37,382 nt of DNA from Sphingomonadales bacterium (GTDB taxonomy: Bacteria; Pseudomonadota; Alphaproteobacteria; Sphingomonadales; Sphingomonadaceae), in assembly GCA_025351405.1 (NCBI GenBank), contig JANXVZ010000043.1:1-37382 (forward strand), in the 5' to 3' direction. Under the pieces are notes generated by a model that was not told the DNA's origin, searched no databases, and saw only the letters and a program-made list of their open reading frames with translations. Positions 33,521 to 37,382 of the stretch are shown piece by piece. A program made the position numbers and the translations under genes. Position 1 is the stretch's first letter, and every line of letters begins with the position of its first letter.

Positions 33521-36500
33521 GCCTTTCGTCGCCTTTTGTGCGCCGGCCAGTCGGTACCCTGCTGCTGACAATCGGCATTGCGCTGGCCGGGATCACCGCG
33601 TTCTTCGCGCTGCCGGTGGCGCCGCTGCCACAGGTCGATTTCCCGACCGTGTCGATCCAGGCGCCGTTGCCGGGCGGCAGCCCGACGACGATGGCGACCA
33701 GCGTGGCCAGCCCGCTGGAGCGCCGCCTTGGCACCATCGCCGATGTTTCGGAGATGACCTCGCAGAGCGGCACCGGATCGACCCGCGTGACGCTGCAGTT
33801 CAACCTTGGCCGCGACATCAACGGCGCCGCGCGCGATGTGCAGGGGGCGATCAATGCGGCGCGGGCCGACCTGCCGTCGACGCTGAAAAACAATCCGACC
33901 TATCGCAAGGTCAACCCGGCCGATGCGCCGATCATGATCCTGGCGCTGACATCGAGGACCCGCACTCCGGCGCAGGTCTATGATGCCGTCTCGAGCATCG
34001 TCCAGCAGAAGCTGGCGCAGGTTTCCGGGGTGGGGGACGTCGAACTTGGCGGCGGCTCGCTTCCGGCGGTGCGGGTCGAGCTCAACATGTTCGCGCTCAA
34101 CCGGCTGGGGATCAGCCTCGACAGCGTTCGCCAGACCATCACCGCGTCGAACGGCAACCGGCCCAAGGGCGCACTCGACGACGGATCCCGGCGCTACCAG
34201 ATCTATACAAATCCGCAGGACCGCGTGGCATCGGCCTACAGCAATCTCGTCATCGCCTATCGCAATGGCGCCGCCGTGCACCTGAGCGACGTGGCGCGGG
34301 TGTATGACGGGCCGGAAGACCGCCGCACATTGGGGTTGTTCAACGGCAGGCCGGCGGTGGTGGCCAGTATCAGCCGCCAGCCCGATGCCAACATCATCGC
34401 CACCGCCGATGGGGTGACCGCGTTGCTGCCGGAACTGCGGGCGCAATTGCCCGCCGATATCGAAATGGCGGTCGCGATCGACCGCACCCGCACGATACGC
34501 GCCTCGCTTCACGAGGTCGAGATCACGCTGCTTGTCTCGACCCTGCTGGTGGTGCTCGTGGTCAGCATTTTCCTGCGATCGCTGCGCGCCACCATCGTGC
34601 CTGCAGTCGCGGTCACCGTGTCGTTGCTCGGCACCTTTGCTATCATGTATGCGCTGGGCTTCAGCCTCAATAACCTGTCGCTCATGGCGCTGACGGTGGC
34701 GACGGGCTTTGTCGTCGACGACGCCATCGTCGTGCTGGAAAACATCACCCGCCACATCGAAAAGGGCAAGGGCCGAATGGAGGCAGCGCTGCTCGGTGCG
34801 CGCGAAGTCGGCTTCACGGTGTTGACGATCAGCCTGTCGCTGATCGCCGTGTTCATACCGTTGCTCTTCATGGGCGGCATCGTCGGCCGCCTGTTTCGCG
34901 AATTCGCCATCACGCTTTCGGCGTCGGTGCTGATTTCGCTGGTGATCTCGCTGACCACGACGCCGATGATATGTGCGTGGCTGCTCGATGACGGCAAGGT
35001 CGAGACGCAACCCGGTCGGATCTCGCGGTGGCTGGAAGCCAGCTTCGACCGCATCCAGGATCGCTATGCGCGCAGCCTCGACTGGGCGCTTGGCCATGCA
35101 ACGCTGGTGATGGTCATCCTTGCGGCGACAGTGGCCTTCAACGTCTATCTGTTCGTCAAGATTCCCAAGGGCTTTTTCCCACAGCAGGAAACTGGGCAAT
35201 TGCAGGGTGGTCTGCGCGCCGACCAGAGTGTCTCGTTCCAGGCGATGCAAGGTAAGCTGCAGCAGATCATCGATATCGTCCGCAAGGATCCGGCCGTCGA
35301 CTCGGTGGTCGGCTTTACCGGCGGCGCCCGGGCCGGTGGCGGATTCCTGTCAGCCAGCCTGAAGCGGGACACCAAGGACAAAAGCGCCGACGTCTTGAAG
35401 CGCCTTCGCCCCAAGCTGTCCCGCATCACCGGCGTCGGCACGTTCCTCACGCCCGCGCAGGACATCCGGGTTGGCGGACGCCAATCCAATTCGGCGTATC
35501 AATACACGTTGAAAAGCGACGACACCGCGTTGCTGACGAAATCGGCACAGGCTCTGACCGCTGCGCTCAAGGCCGATCCGACGCTGACCGACGTCGATTC
35601 GGACAGCGTCGAAAACGCCGTGGAGGCATTCGTGACGGTCGATCGCGATGCGGCGTCGCGGCTGGGGGTGACTTCGGCTTCGGTCGATGCTGCGCTGTAC
35701 AATGCCTTTGGCCAGCGACAGGTGGCAACAATCTACAGCGCGCTCAACCAGTACAAGGTCATCATGGAAGTGGCGCCAGCGGACGCGCAGGGGCCGGACG
35801 CATTGCGCGATATCTATGTGCCCTCGACGATCGCGCCGACGGGTGCCGCTGCAGATGGCTTCGGCACCGGCAACGTCGCCGCATCGGGGCTGGCGGCGGC
35901 GACCGGCAGCGCGGCTGCGGCGCCGGTCACCGCGGTCAGCGCGGCGGCAGTGACGATGGTGCCGCTGTCCGCGCTTGCAAGCGTGTCGATGGCGTCCAGC
36001 CCGAGCTCGGTCAACCATCAGGACGGCGCCCCGGCGACGACCATCTCCTTCAACCTCGCGCCGGGAAGGTCGCTCAGTGACGCCAAGGTGGCCATCGCCG
36101 ATGCGCAGGCCCGGCTGGCGATTCCCGCCAATGTTCGCGGCAGTTTCCAGGGCACCGCAAAGGTGTTCGAAGATTCGCTGGCAGCGACGCCCTGGCTGGT
36201 GCTGGCCGCGATCATCGTCATCTACCTGCTGCTGGGGGTTTTGTATGAAAGCCTGATCCACCCGCTGACGGTGCTGTCGACCTTGCCGTCGGCCGGAGTG
36301 GGTGCCGTGCTGGCGCTGCTGCTGTTCAAGACCGAATTCAGCATCATCGCGCTGATCGGGGTTATCCTGCTCATCGGCATCGTCAAGAAAAATGCCATCC
36401 TTATCATCGACTTCGCCCTGGAGGCGGAACGAACACGCGGTCTTTCCCCGCACGAAGCAATCCGCGAGGCCTCGTTGTTGCGTTTCAGGCCGATCCTGAT

Positions 36501-36714
36501 GACGACGCTCGCCGCCTTGCTCGGTGCGGTGCCGCTCGCGATCGGCTTCGGCGAAGGATCGGAACTGCGGCAACCGCTGGGCATTGCCATCATCGGGGGG
36601 TTGATTGTCAGCCAGATGCTGACGCTGCTCACGACCCCGGTGGTCTATTTGCTGCTCGACCGCTTCCGCAGCCGGCGCCCAAATCCCGCCGCCGCAGCGC
36701 TGCAACCCGCCTGA
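33517..36714 (+). CDS. mdtC: RND multidrug efflux permease (MdtC-like) with Ala-rich periplasmic insertion
   Basis: A 1065-residue second RND pump subunit. It begins at GTG 33517, sharing GTGA with the previous stop. The N-terminus SLSSPFVRRPVGTLLLTIGI, helix 4 GFVVDDAIVVLENI (D401/D402) and GIVKKNAILIIDFAL confirm the family. The oddity is in the second periplasmic loop: between DIYV (about 765-768) and VPLSALA (from 815) there are 46 residues rich in Ala, Gly, Thr and Val, where family members usually have roughly ten. This low-complexity insert lies near the docking face. With the preceding pump it should form a heterotrimer as MdtBC does. Confidence 0.93.
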   Translation: MSLSSPFVRRPVGTLLLTIGIALAGITAFFALPVAPLPQVDFPTVSIQAPLPGGSPTTMATSVASPLERRLGTIADVSEMTSQSGTGSTRVTLQFNLGRDINGAARDVQGAINAARADLPSTLKNNPTYRKVNPADAPIMILALTSRTRTPAQVYDAVSSIVQQKLAQVSGVGDVELGGGSLPAVRVELNMFALNRLGISLDSVRQTITASNGNRPKGALDDGSRRYQIYTNPQDRVASAYSNLVIAYRNGAAVHLSDVARVYDGPEDRRTLGLFNGRPAVVASISRQPDANIIATADGVTALLPELRAQLPADIEMAVAIDRTRTIRASLHEVEITLLVSTLLVVLVVSIFLRSLRATIVPAVAVTVSLLGTFAIMYALGFSLNNLSLMALTVATGFVVDDAIVVLENITRHIEKGKGRMEAALLGAREVGFTVLTISLSLIAVFIPLLFMGGIVGRLFREFAITLSASVLISLVISLTTTPMICAWLLDDGKVETQPGRISRWLEASFDRIQDRYARSLDWALGHATLVMVILAATVAFNVYLFVKIPKGFFPQQETGQLQGGLRADQSVSFQAMQGKLQQIIDIVRKDPAVDSVVGFTGGARAGGGFLSASLKRDTKDKSADVLKRLRPKLSRITGVGTFLTPAQDIRVGGRQSNSAYQYTLKSDDTALLTKSAQALTAALKADPTLTDVDSDSVENAVEAFVTVDRDAASRLGVTSASVDAALYNAFGQRQVATIYSALNQYKVIMEVAPADAQGPDALRDIYVPSTIAPTGAAADGFGTGNVAASGLAAATGSAAAAPVTAVSAAAVTMVPLSALASVSMASSPSSVNHQDGAPATTISFNLAPGRSLSDAKVAIADAQARLAIPANVRGSFQGTAKVFEDSLAATPWLVLAAIIVIYLLLGVLYESLIHPLTVLSTLPSAGVGAVLALLLFKTEFSIIALIGVILLIGIVKKNAILIIDFALEAERTRGLSPHEAIREASLLRFRPILMTTLAALLGAVPLAIGFGEGSELRQPLGIAIIGGLIVSQMLTLLTTPVVYLLLDRFRSRRPNPAAAALQPA

Positions 36715-36725
36715 AGGAACCCGGA

Positions 36726-37382
36726 TTGACCCGTTCTCGTCCGCTATTTGCAATCCTGCTTGCGTCGGCGCTGACAGCTTGTGCCGTTGGACCGAATTAT
36801 GTTCGGCCTAGCGCCGCGACGCCGCCAGCCTTCAAGGAAGGACAAGGCTGGACGCTTGCCATACCAGCCGACGATCGGCCGCGCGGCCCATGGTGGTCGC
36901 TGTTCAACGACCCGGTGCTCGACGGACTGATGGCCAGGGTCGAAGTATCCAACCAGAACCTGGCGGCGGCCATCGCTGCCTATGATCAGGCGCGTGCCGT
37001 CATCAACGAGCAGCGCACTGCCTATTTCCCCACCGTCCAAGCGACACTGGGGGCGACCAGAACCAAGAACAGTTCCAGCCAGACCATCGCCACCACCGAT
37101 GCCAACGGCGTGCCGGTGACTCGGTCGGTCGGCGGTCGGGCGGTCAACCAGCTTCGCGCCAATGCCAGCGCCAGCTGGGCGCCCGACGTCTGGGGCAGCG
37201 TGCGGCGCAGCGTGGAGGGCGCGCGCGCGACGGCGCAGGCCAGTGCCGCAACCCTCGCCAACGCCCGGCTGTCAGCGCAGGGGGAGCTTGCGACAGCCTA
37301 CTTTGAGTTGCGCGCCCTCGACGCGCAGGGTGACCTCGTCGCCGCCAGCATCGCCGCCTATGACAAGGCCTTCAAAATCACC
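36726..37382 (+). CDS. Outer-membrane efflux lipoprotein (NodT/OprM-like), 3'-partial
   Basis: The outer-membrane channel of the pump; 219 residues are visible and the gene runs off the window end. The TTG start at 36726 is supported by AAGGAA 6 bases upstream and by an immediate lipoprotein signal ending in LTAC (Cys19), then the hallmark AVGPNYVRP. The WWSLFNDPVLDGLMARV segment and the long coiled helices with NQNLAAAIAAYDQARA are typical of TolC-like subunits. It follows the MdtC-like gene by 11 bases, completing a full tripartite efflux operon. Confidence 0.92.
   Translation, partial: MTRSRPLFAILLASALTACAVGPNYVRPSAATPPAFKEGQGWTLAIPADDRPRGPWWSLFNDPVLDGLMARVEVSNQNLAAAIAAYDQARAVINEQRTAYFPTVQATLGATRTKNSSSQTIATTDANGVPVTRSVGGRAVNQLRANASASWAPDVWGSVRRSVEGARATAQASAATLANARLSAQGELATAYFELRALDAQGDLVAASIAAYDKAFKIT

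Noticed and set aside
33487-36753. Two long antisense frames opposite the MdtC-like gene
   Set aside because: Both mirror the RND coding sequence and have no start signal or domain of their own.

Overview
The window looks like chromosomal DNA of an alphaproteobacterium, most likely a sphingomonad (Sphingomonadales). The grounds are high GC throughout, a TonB-dependent receptor of the Caulobacter/Xanthomonas type, a tRNA-Ser(GGA) that does not encode CCA, a lone flagellin gene, and a rhizobial-type cyclic beta-1,2-glucan synthase. No insertion sequence, phage gene, CRISPR array or rRNA gene was seen. The genes are dense and intact, and both window ends cut a gene.

Layout. (1) 2-10445: a very large cyclic glucan synthase (5' end outside the window), then a translationally coupled pair, an LpxH-like metallophosphoesterase and a GT4 glycosyltransferase. 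This is an envelope-carbohydrate block. (2) 10466-15557: a LuxR-type response regulator on the minus strand, then on the plus strand an exported amidohydrolase, a penicillin-acylase-family Ntn hydrolase and an RpiR-type regulator, tightly spaced. (3) 15567-18040, minus strand: a HerA-like ATPase and an RluA-family pseudouridine synthase. (4) 18214-20455: an unusually long flagellin with a duplicated central module and a strong terminator, followed by tRNA-Ser. (5) 20852-24433: a TonB-dependent receptor and a periplasmic YncE-like beta-propeller in one operon. (6) 24540-28101: a redox-flavoured island of an NTF2-like protein, an AhpD-like protein, a cytochrome P460 lipoprotein, a PPOX-type flavoprotein and a divergent LysR regulator. 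(7) 28217-28816: an ICMT-like membrane methyltransferase. (8) 29139 to the end: an MdtABC-type RND efflux operon (adaptor, two RND permeases and the start of the outer-membrane factor), linked by GTGA overlaps.

The most interesting observation is in block 6. Three minus-strand genes (AhpD-like, cytochrome P460, PPOX) each carry the same operator-like element about 90-120 bp upstream of the start codon. Its core is TTCC-N7-GG(A/T)A, and conservation continues on the gene side over about 44 bp. One copy lies in the lysR/PPOX divergent region and overlaps the lysR ribosome binding site. This defines a small, apparently self-contained LysR regulon built around a membrane-anchored P460 haem protein. 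I do not recognise it as a described system.
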